A DNA stretch of 64,000 nucleotides from Sphingobacterium sp. SGG-5 (GTDB lineage Bacteria; Bacteroidota; Bacteroidia; Sphingobacteriales; Sphingobacteriaceae). Numbering within the stretch: the stretch's first letter is position 1; every line of letters starts with the position of its first letter. The notes under the pieces were generated by a model. That model made no database searches. It was not told where the DNA came from and saw only the letters and a list, made by a program, of their open reading frames with translations. The position numbers and the translations under genes were made by a program. Below are positions 1-9,923 of this stretch, one piece after another. The stretch covers positions 124,001 through 188,000 of the forward strand of contig NZ_JAAKGO010000001.1 of the NCBI RefSeq assembly GCF_011043525.1. The letters run 5' to 3'.

Positions 1-429
1 CAAAACAATCTGCGTATGACCGCCCGATACCGTCAAACAAAGAAAAGGGAAGTCAGGCTTGGGCTCATCAATAAAATGTGCTAAAATATGAGCCTGCATA
101 TGATTTACCTCAATTAGAGGGAGTTGTCTGGCCAACGCAAAGGCTTTCGCAAAAGAAGTTCCTACTAAAAGAGAACCTAATAATCCCGGACCACGCGTAA
201 AAGCAACCGCATCTATATCATTTTTTGTAATTTTGGCCTGTTGAATAGCTTGGTCTACGGTGGGGATAATATTTTGCTGATGGGCACGTGAAGCCAATTC
301 GGGTACTACACCTCCATATTTCGCATGAATTGCTTGACTCGCAATAATATTTGACCTAATTTCGCCGTCTATACATATAGAAGCTGAAGTTTCGTCACAT
401 GAGGATTCTATTCCAAGGATAACAGCCAT
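1..429 (-). CDS. tsaD: tRNA threonylcarbamoyladenosine modification protein TsaD (partial)
   Basis: This is the N-terminal 143 codons of TsaD, the ATPase-fold subunit that transfers the threonylcarbamoyl group to A37 of ANN-decoding tRNAs. The start is the ATG at 429-427 and the reading frame runs off the left edge of the window. The N-terminus reads GIESSCDETSAS, followed by the family's PELASRAH segment and the NHMQAH metal-binding motif (HxxxH) near residue 111, then SGGHTQ at the edge. It is divergent from tamB, an arrangement often seen in Bacteroidota. Identity is clear; only the C-terminal part is missing because of the window boundary. Confidence 0.95.
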   Translation of the reverse strand, partial: MAVILGIESSCDETSASICIDGEIRSNIIASQAIHAKYGGVVPELASRAHQQNIIPTVDQAIQQAKITKNDIDAVAFTRGPGLLGSLLVGTSFAKAFALARQLPLIEVNHMQAHILAHFIDEPKPDFPFLCLTVSGGHTQIVL

Positions 430-507
430 CTGGGAAGTAATTTTTAAGGATACAAAAATATCAAAAAAATACTGAAAATAACGTCGATTACCCTGCTTAG
501 CATTTTA

Positions 508-3500
508 TTGCTGATGTTTCTTGGCATTTTCTCCCTACGGTTTTCATCCGTGCAGACCTACTTGACACGCAAAATTGCCAACTATCTTTCCAGCGAATTG
601 CATAACGATATATCCTTAAACCGCATTTATTTCAAACCGTTCTCCAGCGTGGAATTGACAGGCCTCCGCATGAAAGACGCACAGGGAGAAGATATGATTA
701 CCGTTGAAAAGCTTCAGGCAGGTTTCAGTTTATCTTATATCTTTATCAACAAGCTGGTCATCAACGAAATTAGGCTCGAAGACGCATATGTCCATCTGAA
801 TATTTATCAAGACAGCACTAATCTCACTTCATTAGTCCGATATTTTACGGATGGGTCCAAGAAAGTACCAAAGGACAAAAAGAAATTAAAGCTTGATATA
901 GAGCGTATAGCGATTGTCAACAACCATTTCAAGCTGACAAACCACAACTATACCCATCACAACCGTGGCGTCGATTTTTCCGATCTGGATATAACAGAAA
1001 TATCCGGTATATTCGAAAATATCCGTATAGATTCCATCGCACAAGCCGATATTCACGAGTTTACGCTAAAAGAAAAGTCAGGATTATATATTCGAGAACT
1101 GACAACAAAGGCATTGTATTCCAACCGTACAATGGAGTTTCAAGAGCTATATTTAGCGACCAATAATTCCGTCGTACAGGACTACTTAAAGTTTGATTAT
1201 GCGGATATAACAGACTTTAACGACTTTATTCGAAAAGTTCATATCAACAGTCATCTTAAAGACAGCTATGTCGATTCACGCGATATCGAATTTTTCGCTC
1301 CGACGATGAAGTATGTGGTCTTCGAGACGACCGTTCAACAAGGAGACATTACGGGAACAGTCGCCGATTTAAAAGCAAAGAATGTCGCGTTGGTCACAGC
1401 CAAAAAAACAGCGCTGATAGGAGATTTTACCATTCGAGGTCTTCCAGATATTCATAAAACTATCTTTGATTTTAATCTCGAAAAACTGCAGACGACACCA
1501 GAGGATGTCGAAACACTCGTTCCTAAATTTGCCAACAAGCGATCTTTTGTCTTACCAGAGGAAATGCATCGCCTTAAAGAAGTGGTTTTCAATGGGAAGT
1601 TCCGGGGATTGTATAACGACTTCCATGTTGATGGAAAGTTCAACACTGCATTGGGACAACTAATGACTAACAGTCAGATCAAGATTAATAAATTATTAAG
1701 CTATAAAGGACAAGTCCAATCCGAACAATTCAACGTAGGTAAATTTCTAAATAGAGATATCATCGGAAGTACAGACCTTGACGTGTCTTTCGACGGATCC
1801 GGATTGCTGTTCAAAGATCTGAGCCTCGAAGCCAAAGGCATGCTGACCAACAGTCAATTTCATGGCTACACCTACAGCATGGTAAAGTTCGAAGGACAGA
1901 TCGGCCAACGTGCGCTGGAAGTGAATGGCGCTATTCAAGATGATAATCTGAAAATGACGTATAATACCGTTATCAATTGGAATAACACAACGCCAAATTA
2001 TTTATTAGATGCTGATATAGCCTACGCCCAGTTCAATAATTTGAAATGGTTACAAAAAGATAGTCTTACCTTACTTGGAGCGAAGATAAACACCAATCTT
2101 ATGGGCAATGCGCTCAATAATGTTTCCGGACATTTCGATGCCGACTCCGTTCGCCTATCGACCACCAAAGGACAATTTAGCATTGACAAAATTAATTTTA
2201 CGGCGACGGGTGATCAGGAAAATAGGCTCCTGTTCTTAAATTCAGATATTGCCGATGCTAAAATGTATGGCAATATCGACTTAAATACCATCGGGGCATA
2301 TTTCACCTCGTTAGCTATGCGTTATGCACCAGCCATAGATTTAACCGTGAAGCCCTATAACCCACAAAACTTTGATCTGGAGGTCAATGTTAAATCATTC
2401 AAGCCGATAGCAGCGCTGTTAGATCCGACATTGCATTTAGATCCTGGATCTCATCTCAAAGCTTCCTTTTCCACAAACAATTATACGGCAAACTTTATCG
2501 CATACAGTCCCAATGTGAGTTATAAAGGTATGCATATTACCAACCTCGCCATACAAGAAAATGCTGACGATAAAGCCTTTTCGCTCGACATTCATGCCGA
2601 CCGTATGAATTTTGGGGACAGTGTATATGTTAATCATATCTTTGTACGAAATACATTGGCCAATGACCGTTTGAATTTCAATATTATCTTATCCAAGAAG
2701 GAAGCCACCAATTACTTAGATCTGGAAGGAAACGTACATTTTGCCCAGGATGCACCGGCATCTATCGCGTTTGGAACATCCACTATCATTATTAATAAAG
2801 AACACTGGAATCTGAACAGCGATGCTACAATGCACATATCTAAAGGGAAAATTTATCTATCCAACCTCCTGCTTAATCAAGACAAACAGCAAGTAAAATT
2901 AGACGGAATCATGTCGGAGGAAAATGACAAACTGCACATTGAATTTCATCAATTTAACTTAAGCTCACTAAACGGCATCACCAATCCGTTGGGTATCCAT
3001 TTGCAAGGATCAATGAATGGAAAGATGGACATATCATCGTTGTTCAAAAAACCGTTTGCTTCCGCCGATATAGAGACCGGTGCTATTATCTATAATCAGA
3101 TCCCCATTGGCCGTCTTAATTTGAAAGCAGATTTTGATCCGCTCACCGGATTAGCTAATGTCGATCTGCAGCTTGCCGACGAGCAACAAAGAGGTATTGC
3201 GTTAGCGGGAAGCTACAACTTCTTTGATGAAAATGAAAAACTGAGCATCCAAGGTGAATTACAAGAGACAGATCTAACGATCTTCCAACCTTTTTTGAAA
3301 AATCTTGTATCCGACCTCCGCGGAAAAGGCAGTGGAAATGTAAAAATAACCGGTACTTTTAAGAACCCTAAAATCAGCGGTATAGGACGGATACACCATA
3401 CTGAATTCACCGTAAATTATCTCCAAACACACTATCGAATAGATAATCAGTCTGCTTTGGTAGAAAATAACGCTTTTATTCTTCAGCAGATTAAAATCCA

Positions 3501-4848
3501 TGATACACAAGGTCATGTCGCCACCGCTAATGGGATTATCAATCTCTCGAAAATCGCCAGCCCTTACATTGATGTAGATATTTCTACAAACAATGTTATG
3601 ATCTTAAATACCGATTTTAAAGACAATAATCTGTATTACGGCACAGCTTATGCTTCGGGAACATTTCGTTTTAAGGGATATACCTCCACCATCGATATTA
3701 CGATCGATGCACGGTCAGAGAGCAACACAGTCATCACGATTCCGTTCAACAGTGCAATGACCATATCCGATAGTGACTTCATTTATTTCGTCAGTCAAGA
3801 TTCCATTGAAAATGAGAAGCAAGAACGAAGGTCACTCTTTAAGGGGCTGACCATGAATATGAATATTTCGATTACACCCGATGCTGAAGTTAATCTGCCT
3901 ACCAGCCTTGGAACACTCAAAGGCAATGGACAAGGAGAAATCGATATGAAAATATCCAGTTTGGGTGATTTTGAAATGTTTGGTGACTATCGGGTGATCG
4001 ACGGAAAATTTCATTTTACCGCACAGGACTTTATCAATAAATATTTTGATATTAAAGAAGGGGGAACGATACGTTGGACAGGGAATCCGAGCGAGGCCGT
4101 TATTAATCTCAATGCCATTTATCAACAACGTACGTCAACAAGACCTTTGTACAATGCTGCGGGCCGTGATGGGGAAGACGAACGGGTACTGGCACAAGCG
4201 GACATGTTAATTAAGGGGACACTTGAACAGCCAGACATCACATTTGATCTCAACTTCCCCCAGAATCCCTATATCAAGGATCAACTCCAAAGTTACCTGA
4301 GTGATGCAAACAATGTCAATCAGCAAGCTTTAAGTCTAATTGTACGGCGTAGCTTCACCCCAAGCTCGACAGAAGAAATCGGTCGGGAAGTAAACAATAC
4401 GCTGCTCTCAGCAGGTACGGAAATTGCATTCAACCAATTAAACAATATTATATCGCAGTCGTTGAATATTAATTTCTTCGACTTGAATATACGTTCGTTC
4501 AACGACGCTTCGGCGTCTGTGCGGCTCTTAAACGATAGGCTGGTATTGACAGGCGGCATCACCGATCGAACCAACTTTCAGGCAACCGATCTGACGTTCT
4601 TTCGGGAAGGCATTACGACAGATGCAGAATTGACCTATCGACTGCGTAAAGATGGCAATCTGATGCTGCGCGCCTATAATAGGCCCTATACCCGCAACTT
4701 TTTAATTCGGATGAACGATGCAGAGTATATCAGTGCAGTGGGCCTCGTATATCGACAGGAATTCAACAGTATCCGTGAATTTTGGCAGAAACTGTGGATT
4801 TGGGATCATCGGAAAAAAGAGCAACGGGCGAATAATAAGCAAAACTAA
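508..4848 (+). CDS. tamB: TamB-like translocation/assembly module protein (DUF490)
   Basis: The product is a roughly 1446-residue inner-membrane-anchored periplasmic protein of the TamB/AsmA-like family, thought to move lipids or help outer-membrane protein assembly between the two membranes. It has a short N-terminal hydrophobic anchor, a long beta-rich middle and the conserved C-terminal DUF490 region from about residue 1030 to the end. The given start is the TTG at 508, but it would cut the anchor helix in half. The frame is open back to 448 and encodes a lysine-rich, then hydrophobic stretch, so initiation is probably upstream at a rare codon such as CTG 472, ATA 469 or ATC 460. The gene ends tail-to-tail with the FkbM gene, overlapping by 4 bp. 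Confidence 0.85.
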   Translation: MLMFLGIFSLRFSSVQTYLTRKIANYLSSELHNDISLNRIYFKPFSSVELTGLRMKDAQGEDMITVEKLQAGFSLSYIFINKLVINEIRLEDAYVHLNIYQDSTNLTSLVRYFTDGSKKVPKDKKKLKLDIERIAIVNNHFKLTNHNYTHHNRGVDFSDLDITEISGIFENIRIDSIAQADIHEFTLKEKSGLYIRELTTKALYSNRTMEFQELYLATNNSVVQDYLKFDYADITDFNDFIRKVHINSHLKDSYVDSRDIEFFAPTMKYVVFETTVQQGDITGTVADLKAKNVALVTAKKTALIGDFTIRGLPDIHKTIFDFNLEKLQTTPEDVETLVPKFANKRSFVLPEEMHRLKEVVFNGKFRGLYNDFHVDGKFNTALGQLMTNSQIKINKLLSYKGQVQSEQFNVGKFLNRDIIGSTDLDVSFDGSGLLFKDLSLEAKGMLTNSQFHGYTYSMVKFEGQIGQRALEVNGAIQDDNLKMTYNTVINWNNTTPNYLLDADIAYAQFNNLKWLQKDSLTLLGAKINTNLMGNALNNVSGHFDADSVRLSTTKGQFSIDKINFTATGDQENRLLFLNSDIADAKMYGNIDLNTIGAYFTSLAMRYAPAIDLTVKPYNPQNFDLEVNVKSFKPIAALLDPTLHLDPGSHLKASFSTNNYTANFIAYSPNVSYKGMHITNLAIQENADDKAFSLDIHADRMNFGDSVYVNHIFVRNTLANDRLNFNIILSKKEATNYLDLEGNVHFAQDAPASIAFGTSTIIINKEHWNLNSDATMHISKGKIYLSNLLLNQDKQQVKLDGIMSEENDKLHIEFHQFNLSSLNGITNPLGIHLQGSMNGKMDISSLFKKPFASADIETGAIIYNQIPIGRLNLKADFDPLTGLANVDLQLADEQQRGIALAGSYNFFDENEKLSIQGELQETDLTIFQPFLKNLVSDLRGKGSGNVKITGTFKNPKISGIGRIHHTEFTVNYLQTHYRIDNQSALVENNAFILQQIKIHDTQGHVATANGIINLSKIASPYIDVDISTNNVMILNTDFKDNNLYYGTAYASGTFRFKGYTSTIDITIDARSESNTVITIPFNSAMTISDSDFIYFVSQDSIENEKQERRSLFKGLTMNMNISITPDAEVNLPTSLGTLKGNGQGEIDMKISSLGDFEMFGDYRVIDGKFHFTAQDFINKYFDIKEGGTIRWTGNPSEAVINLNAIYQQRTSTRPLYNAAGRDGEDERVLAQADMLIKGTLEQPDITFDLNFPQNPYIKDQLQSYLSDANNVNQQALSLIVRRSFTPSSTEEIGREVNNTLLSAGTEIAFNQLNNIISQSLNINFFDLNIRSFNDASASVRLLNDRLVLTGGITDRTNFQATDLTFFREGITTDAELTYRLRKDGNLMLRAYNRPYTRNFLIRMNDAEYISAVGLVYRQEFNSIREFWQKLWIWDHRKKEQRANNKQN

Positions 4849-5546
4849 CGCTTAATAAAAGAAACTTCCTGATACGTATCGGATATGCCGAACACCACAT
4901 AATTATGTGCTTTTAGCAGCTCCAGAAAGCGCTTTACTCTTTTCTTACCATCGTCAAAGAACTTTTCATGGATCTCCACGACGATTTGTCCAATGTTCAC
5001 CCCGCTGTTTAGTACGCTTTCCATAACTGAGAATTCAGACCCTTCGATATCCATCTTCAACACATCAATAGAGCTATGCCCCAGTTCTCCTACAATATCC
5101 TTAAAGCTTTTTAGCACGACATCCACGCAGTCCTTTGAATTGACGTGACTATGGGCATGGACCGAGCCCGATACATGACTTTTATTCTTCGGCAGGTTGA
5201 ATCGAACCATCCCGGTTTCTACACCAAGGCCAAATGGAAAAAAATGAAAATTTTCGGGAACAGCTTCCTCTGCTATCCAAGCGATCGATTTTGGTGTGGG
5301 ATCAAATCCAAAAACCTCCGCTCGATGATGGCTTAGAATAGCCTTATCGAACGAAATATCCTGACCAATTCCAAAGGAATATACAATGGCCTCTTCCGGT
5401 ATTTGAGAAGGATCAACATAAAAACCACCATAATCGCTACCATACCATACTTTATCTCGATGATCCTCTACTCGGATAAAAGCAGATTTTCCGCTCAGTA
5501 CATTTAACCAGTGTTTTATCTGTGGTTTTAAATCAGCCAAAGTCAT
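4845..5546 (-). CDS. FkbM family methyltransferase
   Basis: A 233-residue SAM-dependent methyltransferase of the FkbM (Methyltransf_21) type. The SAM-fold signature is seen as VYSFGIGQDISFD near residue 55, the acidic motif VFGFDPTP near 78, and the family's typical DVLKMDIEGSEFSVM near residue 163, followed by VVEIHEKF. Such enzymes O-methylate sugars or small molecules; the substrate cannot be inferred here. It converges on tamB with a 4-bp overlap at the stop codons and starts 28 bp downstream of the tex stop, so it may be read from the tex transcript. Confidence 0.8.
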   Translation of the reverse strand: MTLADLKPQIKHWLNVLSGKSAFIRVEDHRDKVWYGSDYGGFYVDPSQIPEEAIVYSFGIGQDISFDKAILSHHRAEVFGFDPTPKSIAWIAEEAVPENFHFFPFGLGVETGMVRFNLPKNKSHVSGSVHAHSHVNSKDCVDVVLKSFKDIVGELGHSSIDVLKMDIEGSEFSVMESVLNSGVNIGQIVVEIHEKFFDDGKKRVKRFLELLKAHNYVVFGISDTYQEVSFIKR

Positions 5547-5573
5547 CGGAATAAAAATAGTACTTTTTTACGA

Positions 5574-7793
5574 CTATTTAAACTTTCCAGCCAACGCGGA
5601 TAGCTTCGCCGCCATATCGGTCTGCTCTGCTTTATTTTCTCTTTTCTCCGCACGTTTGCGGGGAGCTTTTTCGGCTGTTTTCATGGATAGGCTGATACGG
5701 TTTCGCTTCTCGTCCACTTCTACTACGGTAACCATTACCTTTTGCTGCACCTTGACAATTTCATGTGGATCAGACACAAACCGATTCGCCAGTTGGCTCA
5801 AATGTACCAAACCATCTTGATGTACGCCGATATCGACGAAAGCACCAAAGTTCGTAATATTAGTAACGATGCCCGGCAATTTCATCCCCACACGAAGATC
5901 AGCAACCGTATTTATCCCCTCTGTAAACGAAAAAGTCTCAAACTGTTCCCGTGGATCCAGACCCGGTTTTGCCAATTCAGTCAATATATCATTTAAGGTT
6001 GGAAGCCCGACTTCTTCACTTGTATACTTTCGCAAGTCAATCCGTTTCCGTAATGTCTCGTCTTTCATCAGCTCAGGTACCGTCACGCTCAAATCTTCCG
6101 CCATCTGTTCTACCAAAGCGTAACGCTCCGGATGTACGGCAGATGCATCCAGCGGATGCTTCGCATGGCGGATACGCAAAAAACCTGCAGCTTGTTCAAA
6201 TGCCTTTTCGCCCAAACGAGGAACTTTCTTTAACTCCCTGCGGGAACTGAATGGCCCATTCTCCTTCCGGTAATTGACAATCTGTTGTGCCAGCGCAGGC
6301 CCCAAGCCCGAAATATAGGACAAGATTTGCTTCGATGCCGTATTTAACTCCACTCCCACAGCATTCACGCAGGACATCACTGTATCATCCAATGCGGATT
6401 GCAACTTCTGCTGATCAACATCATGTTGATATTGTCCCACACCAATAGACTTAGGATCAATTTTTACCAACTCGGCCAACGGATCCATCAAGCGACGGCC
6501 AATGGATACTGCTCCGCGTACCGTTATATCTTGCTCCGGAAACTCCTCTCGTGCAACCTCGGAAGCAGAATAAATAGACGCTCCGCTTTCATTGACCATC
6601 ACGATAGTTATTCCTGTCAAGTTAAGCTTACGAACAAATTCTTCTGTTTCTCGACCTGCCGTACCATTTCCGATCGCGATGGCTTCAACCGTATATTTAT
6701 CCGTTAAATGCCGGATTGTTTTCTCGGCTTCCAATACACCGCCAGCTCCCGTATGTGGGAATATTGCTGTATTTTCCAATAAATTGCCTTGTGCATCCAA
6801 CACAACTGTCTTACAGCCCGTACGGAATCCCGGATCTATGGCCAACAGACGCTTTTGCCCTAACGGTGCCGCCAGCAACAACTGGCGGACATTGTCTGTA
6901 AACACTTTTATAGCCTCCTCATCTGCTTTCTGCCGCGTCAACACCCTCACCTCCGTTTCCATGGAAGGTTTCAACAAGCGCTTATAGCCATCCTGAAGTG
7001 CCAATCTGACTTGTGTAGCGGCGTCGTTTACACCTTTGATATATAGTTTTTCGATAAGTGGCAACGTATCTTCTTCTTCCACCTTAATATCCAGATACAA
7101 CAACTCTTCTTTCTCGCCGCGGCGCATCGCTAGCACACGATGTGAGGGAGCTGAGACAAGCGGTTCGGACCATTCAAAATAATCTTTATACTTCAAAGCC
7201 GCTTCTTCCTTACCCGGTACGACCCGCGAAACGAATGTTCCTTTTTCCAAAAACACCTTACGAATGCGTGCACGTACATCCGCATCTTCTGCTATCACTT
7301 CCGCGATGATATCCCGTGCTCCAGCTAGCGCTTCATCTTTATCGGTTACACCCAGATCTGCATCAATATACGCCTCTGCCTGCACATCCATATCACCTAC
7401 CTGTTGCTCCAAAATAAAATCAGCCAAGGGCTGTAATCCCTTTTCCCGTGCTACGGATGCCCGCGTCTTACGCTTCGGTTTATACGGCAGGTATATATCT
7501 TCCAACACAGCCATAGTTTCAGCCGCCTGGATCTGATCTTCCAGCTCAGCCGTCAATTTACCTTGTTCTGTAATGGATTTTATAACCACTTCTCTTCTTT
7601 TGTCGAGCTCCCGCAATTGTTGTATACGATCTCTTATCGCGGTAATCTGTACTTCATCCAAACTTCCCGTAAGCTCTTTGCGGTATCGTGAAATAAAGGG
7701 AATCGTAGCTCCTTCATCCAAAAGAGCTATCGTAGTCCTGACCTGTTTATCGGTCAACGACAATTCATTCGAAATAACAATTTCGTGCAACAT
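5574..7793 (-). CDS. tex: Tex family transcription accessory / RNA-binding protein
   Basis: This 739-residue protein has the full Tex architecture: an N-terminal helical region, a YqgF/RuvC-like domain beginning at LLAIDPGFRTG (about residue 320), a helix-hairpin-helix segment around YISGLGPALAQ and VPRLGEKAF (about residues 500-545), and a C-terminal S1 RNA-binding domain with GIVTNITNFGAFVDIG (about residue 650). A basic tail follows the S1 domain. Tex binds nucleic acids and affects transcription in other bacteria. The length is close to that of E. coli YhgF (about 773). It lies 30 bp downstream of the TatA-like gene on the same strand. Confidence 0.93.
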   Translation of the reverse strand: MLHEIVISNELSLTDKQVRTTIALLDEGATIPFISRYRKELTGSLDEVQITAIRDRIQQLRELDKRREVVIKSITEQGKLTAELEDQIQAAETMAVLEDIYLPYKPKRKTRASVAREKGLQPLADFILEQQVGDMDVQAEAYIDADLGVTDKDEALAGARDIIAEVIAEDADVRARIRKVFLEKGTFVSRVVPGKEEAALKYKDYFEWSEPLVSAPSHRVLAMRRGEKEELLYLDIKVEEEDTLPLIEKLYIKGVNDAATQVRLALQDGYKRLLKPSMETEVRVLTRQKADEEAIKVFTDNVRQLLLAAPLGQKRLLAIDPGFRTGCKTVVLDAQGNLLENTAIFPHTGAGGVLEAEKTIRHLTDKYTVEAIAIGNGTAGRETEEFVRKLNLTGITIVMVNESGASIYSASEVAREEFPEQDITVRGAVSIGRRLMDPLAELVKIDPKSIGVGQYQHDVDQQKLQSALDDTVMSCVNAVGVELNTASKQILSYISGLGPALAQQIVNYRKENGPFSSRRELKKVPRLGEKAFEQAAGFLRIRHAKHPLDASAVHPERYALVEQMAEDLSVTVPELMKDETLRKRIDLRKYTSEEVGLPTLNDILTELAKPGLDPREQFETFSFTEGINTVADLRVGMKLPGIVTNITNFGAFVDIGVHQDGLVHLSQLANRFVSDPHEIVKVQQKVMVTVVEVDEKRNRISLSMKTAEKAPRKRAEKRENKAEQTDMAAKLSALAGKFK

Positions 7794-7823
7794 AAAATAT
7801 GAAATGGTAATAGAAAGGTTATT

Positions 7824-8345
7824 CTAAGCTTGTTCAGAAGGTTTATTACCAGCTGTACTTGTATTCTCCACAGTTTCTTCTATCGCAGGCTCGTCTGCCT
7901 GTTGATCCGAAGCAAAATGATCGTTGTAGCCGTATTTATAATATTCTGTATCATCGACGGGATGTGCTCCCGGGTCGTGTTGATAGGTATTTTCCGGTGT
8001 GGTGAATTGGGGAAGACTTTTCTCCGGTTCGTCCGCATCGATATCTGCCATTGCATCTCCAGCTCCAGTTCCATCTTCGCCCTCACTGACTTCACTATAG
8101 GCATCGTCGGGTGTTGGCGAATCATATTTTTTATCCTCCGCCGTAACATCCAGATCCTTTTCAAAATTATTGATCTGATCGGCTATTTCTTTTTTAATTC
8201 CTTCCGAAGCATCTTTAAACTCACGAATGCCCCTACCCAGTCCTCTTGCTAATTCGGGCAGTTTTTTACCTCCGAAAAGCATTAAGATGACGACCACAAT
8301 GATAAGCATCTCCTGCGTACCAATGTTTAAAAATGCTAATTCCAT
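7824..8345 (-). CDS. tatA: TatA/MttA family protein with acidic C-terminal extension
   Basis: A 173-residue TatA/TatB-like protein. The start at ATG 8345 is chosen because it leads directly into the single membrane helix (MLIIVVVILMLFGG), whereas an upstream in-frame codon would add 28 residues with no family match. The helix is followed by the hallmark hinge KKLPELARGLGRGIREFKDA, an amphipathic helix. TatA forms the pore of the twin-arginine translocase. The remaining about 110 residues are acidic, low-complexity and longer than in most TatA proteins. No tatC is adjacent. The annotation tatA versus tatB cannot be settled from sequence alone. Confidence 0.85.
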   Translation of the reverse strand: MELAFLNIGTQEMLIIVVVILMLFGGKKLPELARGLGRGIREFKDASEGIKKEIADQINNFEKDLDVTAEDKKYDSPTPDDAYSEVSEGEDGTGAGDAMADIDADEPEKSLPQFTTPENTYQHDPGAHPVDDTEYYKYGYNDHFASDQQADEPAIEETVENTSTAGNKPSEQA

Positions 8346-8467
8346 ATAATATATATCTTCTTTACAATAAGCTAAGGTAAGTGTATATTTTTTTTTCGGC
8401 AACACTTGTTTGTAATTATTTAGAAACAAAGGGTATTGTTAGGGTTACAAAAACACGCGAATCTTCG

Positions 8468-8475
8468 TACCTTTG
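8468..8475 (+). promoter_or_regulatory. -7 promoter element TACCTTTG
   Basis: TACCTTTG matches the Bacteroidota sigma -7 consensus TAnnTTTG and lies 18 bp before the ATG of the MATE gene. The -33 element is weak: a TTAC at 8445-8448 sits 19 bp upstream, where TTTG would be expected. Confidence 0.6.
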
Positions 8476-8493
8476 CAGGCCAAAAATAGTAAT

Positions 8494-9843
8494 ATGCGCG
8501 AGAGAAAGAGAGCACACCGATCGTATTATTTAAGTACACTCACGTTAGCAGGACCTGTGGTCATATCACAATTGGGTCATACCCTAGTCCAGACAGCCGA
8601 TACGATGATCGTAGGGCACTTTGCAGGCACCATCCCACTGGCAGCTGTGTCCTTGGCACACTCCGTTTTTATGATCGTTTTAGTCATTGGTCTGGGGATT
8701 TCCTATGGGCTTACGCCCCTAATTGCCCAGGAAAATGGCAAATCAAACCCCATCGAGTGCGCTAAACTTCTTTCCAACAGCTTTTGGATCAACCTCATTT
8801 CTGGCATTTTGTTATTCTGCCTCGTCTACTACGGCTCTATGTATGCGATGGCGCATACCGATCAGGACCCGCTTGTTGTAAGGGAAGCAAAACCATATCT
8901 GCTCCTTCTATCGCTATCCATCGTCCCGTTGATGGTTTTCAACACGTTCAAACAATTTGCAGAGGGACTGGGTTTTACCCGGCAGGCCATGCAAATTACC
9001 ATTTGGGGTAATGTGCTCAATGTTGTTATCGCCATTATCCTCGTCAAAGGCATGTTCGGTTTTACACCTATGGGTATCCGTGGTGTGGGAATTGCAACAC
9101 TCATTGACCGTATATTAATGATGTTGGTCATGATGGCCTATGTTTTACGCGCCAAGTACTTCAAAAAATATATCCAGCATTTTAATTTCATTTCACTGCA
9201 TTACAATAGAATAAAAAACATACTGCGTATAGGAATGCCCGTAGCTATGCAATATGTATTCGAAATCGGTGCTTTTGCCGGGGCATCATTAATAGCGGGT
9301 AAAATAGGCGCATTACAGCAAGCTTCACATCAGGTAGCTATCACCTTGGCAGCAATGACCTATATGATGGCCAGTGGGATTGCAGCTGCGGCTACGATCA
9401 AGGTAGGGAACAGTTTTGGCAACAATAATTTGTTTCGGCTTCAACGATTTGCGACGGTGTCCTATCATTTGGTGTTGGTCTTCATGATTTTCACAGCTTT
9501 GATATTCGCCATCTTCAACCAGCAGCTACCGCTACTCATTAGTAAAGATGCAGCTGTTATCGCACTTTCCGCACAACTTTTAATCATTGCAGGTCTTTTT
9601 CAGCTTTTCGATGGTACGCAGGTTGTCGGACTAGGTGTACTACGTGGTATGGGTGACGTCAATATACCCACATTGATTACATTTATTGCCTATTGGATTA
9701 TAGGACTGCCCAGTGGTTATTTCATGGGAATTATTTTAAATTGGGGCATACAAGGGGTATGGTATGGACTTACGTTAGGACTGTTGACTTCTTCTCTATT
9801 GCTTTTTTTACGCTATCGATATATTGTGAGGTTACAAGGTTAA
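8494..9843 (+). CDS. MATE family efflux transporter
   Basis: A 449-residue inner-membrane protein of the multidrug and toxic compound extrusion family, which exports cationic drugs or metabolites using an Na+ or H+ gradient. It shows about twelve hydrophobic segments in two homologous halves, with the family's first-helix pattern LAGPVVISQLGHTLVQTADTM and the second-half FEIGAFAGASLIAG. The start is the ATG at 8494; an in-frame TTG at 8473 lies inside the -7 promoter element and is therefore unlikely. The C-terminus runs into a GGTTAT-rich inverted repeat. Confidence 0.9.
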   Translation: MRERKRAHRSYYLSTLTLAGPVVISQLGHTLVQTADTMIVGHFAGTIPLAAVSLAHSVFMIVLVIGLGISYGLTPLIAQENGKSNPIECAKLLSNSFWINLISGILLFCLVYYGSMYAMAHTDQDPLVVREAKPYLLLLSLSIVPLMVFNTFKQFAEGLGFTRQAMQITIWGNVLNVVIAIILVKGMFGFTPMGIRGVGIATLIDRILMMLVMMAYVLRAKYFKKYIQHFNFISLHYNRIKNILRIGMPVAMQYVFEIGAFAGASLIAGKIGALQQASHQVAITLAAMTYMMASGIAAAATIKVGNSFGNNNLFRLQRFATVSYHLVLVFMIFTALIFAIFNQQLPLLISKDAAVIALSAQLLIIAGLFQLFDGTQVVGLGVLRGMGDVNIPTLITFIAYWIIGLPSGYFMGIILNWGIQGVWYGLTLGLLTSSLLLFLRYRYIVRLQG

Positions 9844-9846
9844 CAG

Positions 9847-9923
9847 GGTTATGAGGTTACGAAGGTTATAGAGGTACCGTCATAACTACATAACCACCAT
9901 AACGACATAACCTCGTAACGACC
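9847..9923. repeat. Imperfect GGTTAT-rich inverted repeat
   Basis: The spacer between the MATE and DsbD_2-like genes, which converge here, is made of degenerate GGTTAT/GGTTAC units. The left arm (9847-9876) carries GGTTATGAGGTTACGAAGG and the right arm (9880-9923) carries CATAACGACATAACCTCG, so the whole can fold into a long imperfect hairpin. It may act as a bidirectional terminator. A related element lies at 11063-11157. Confidence 0.6.
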
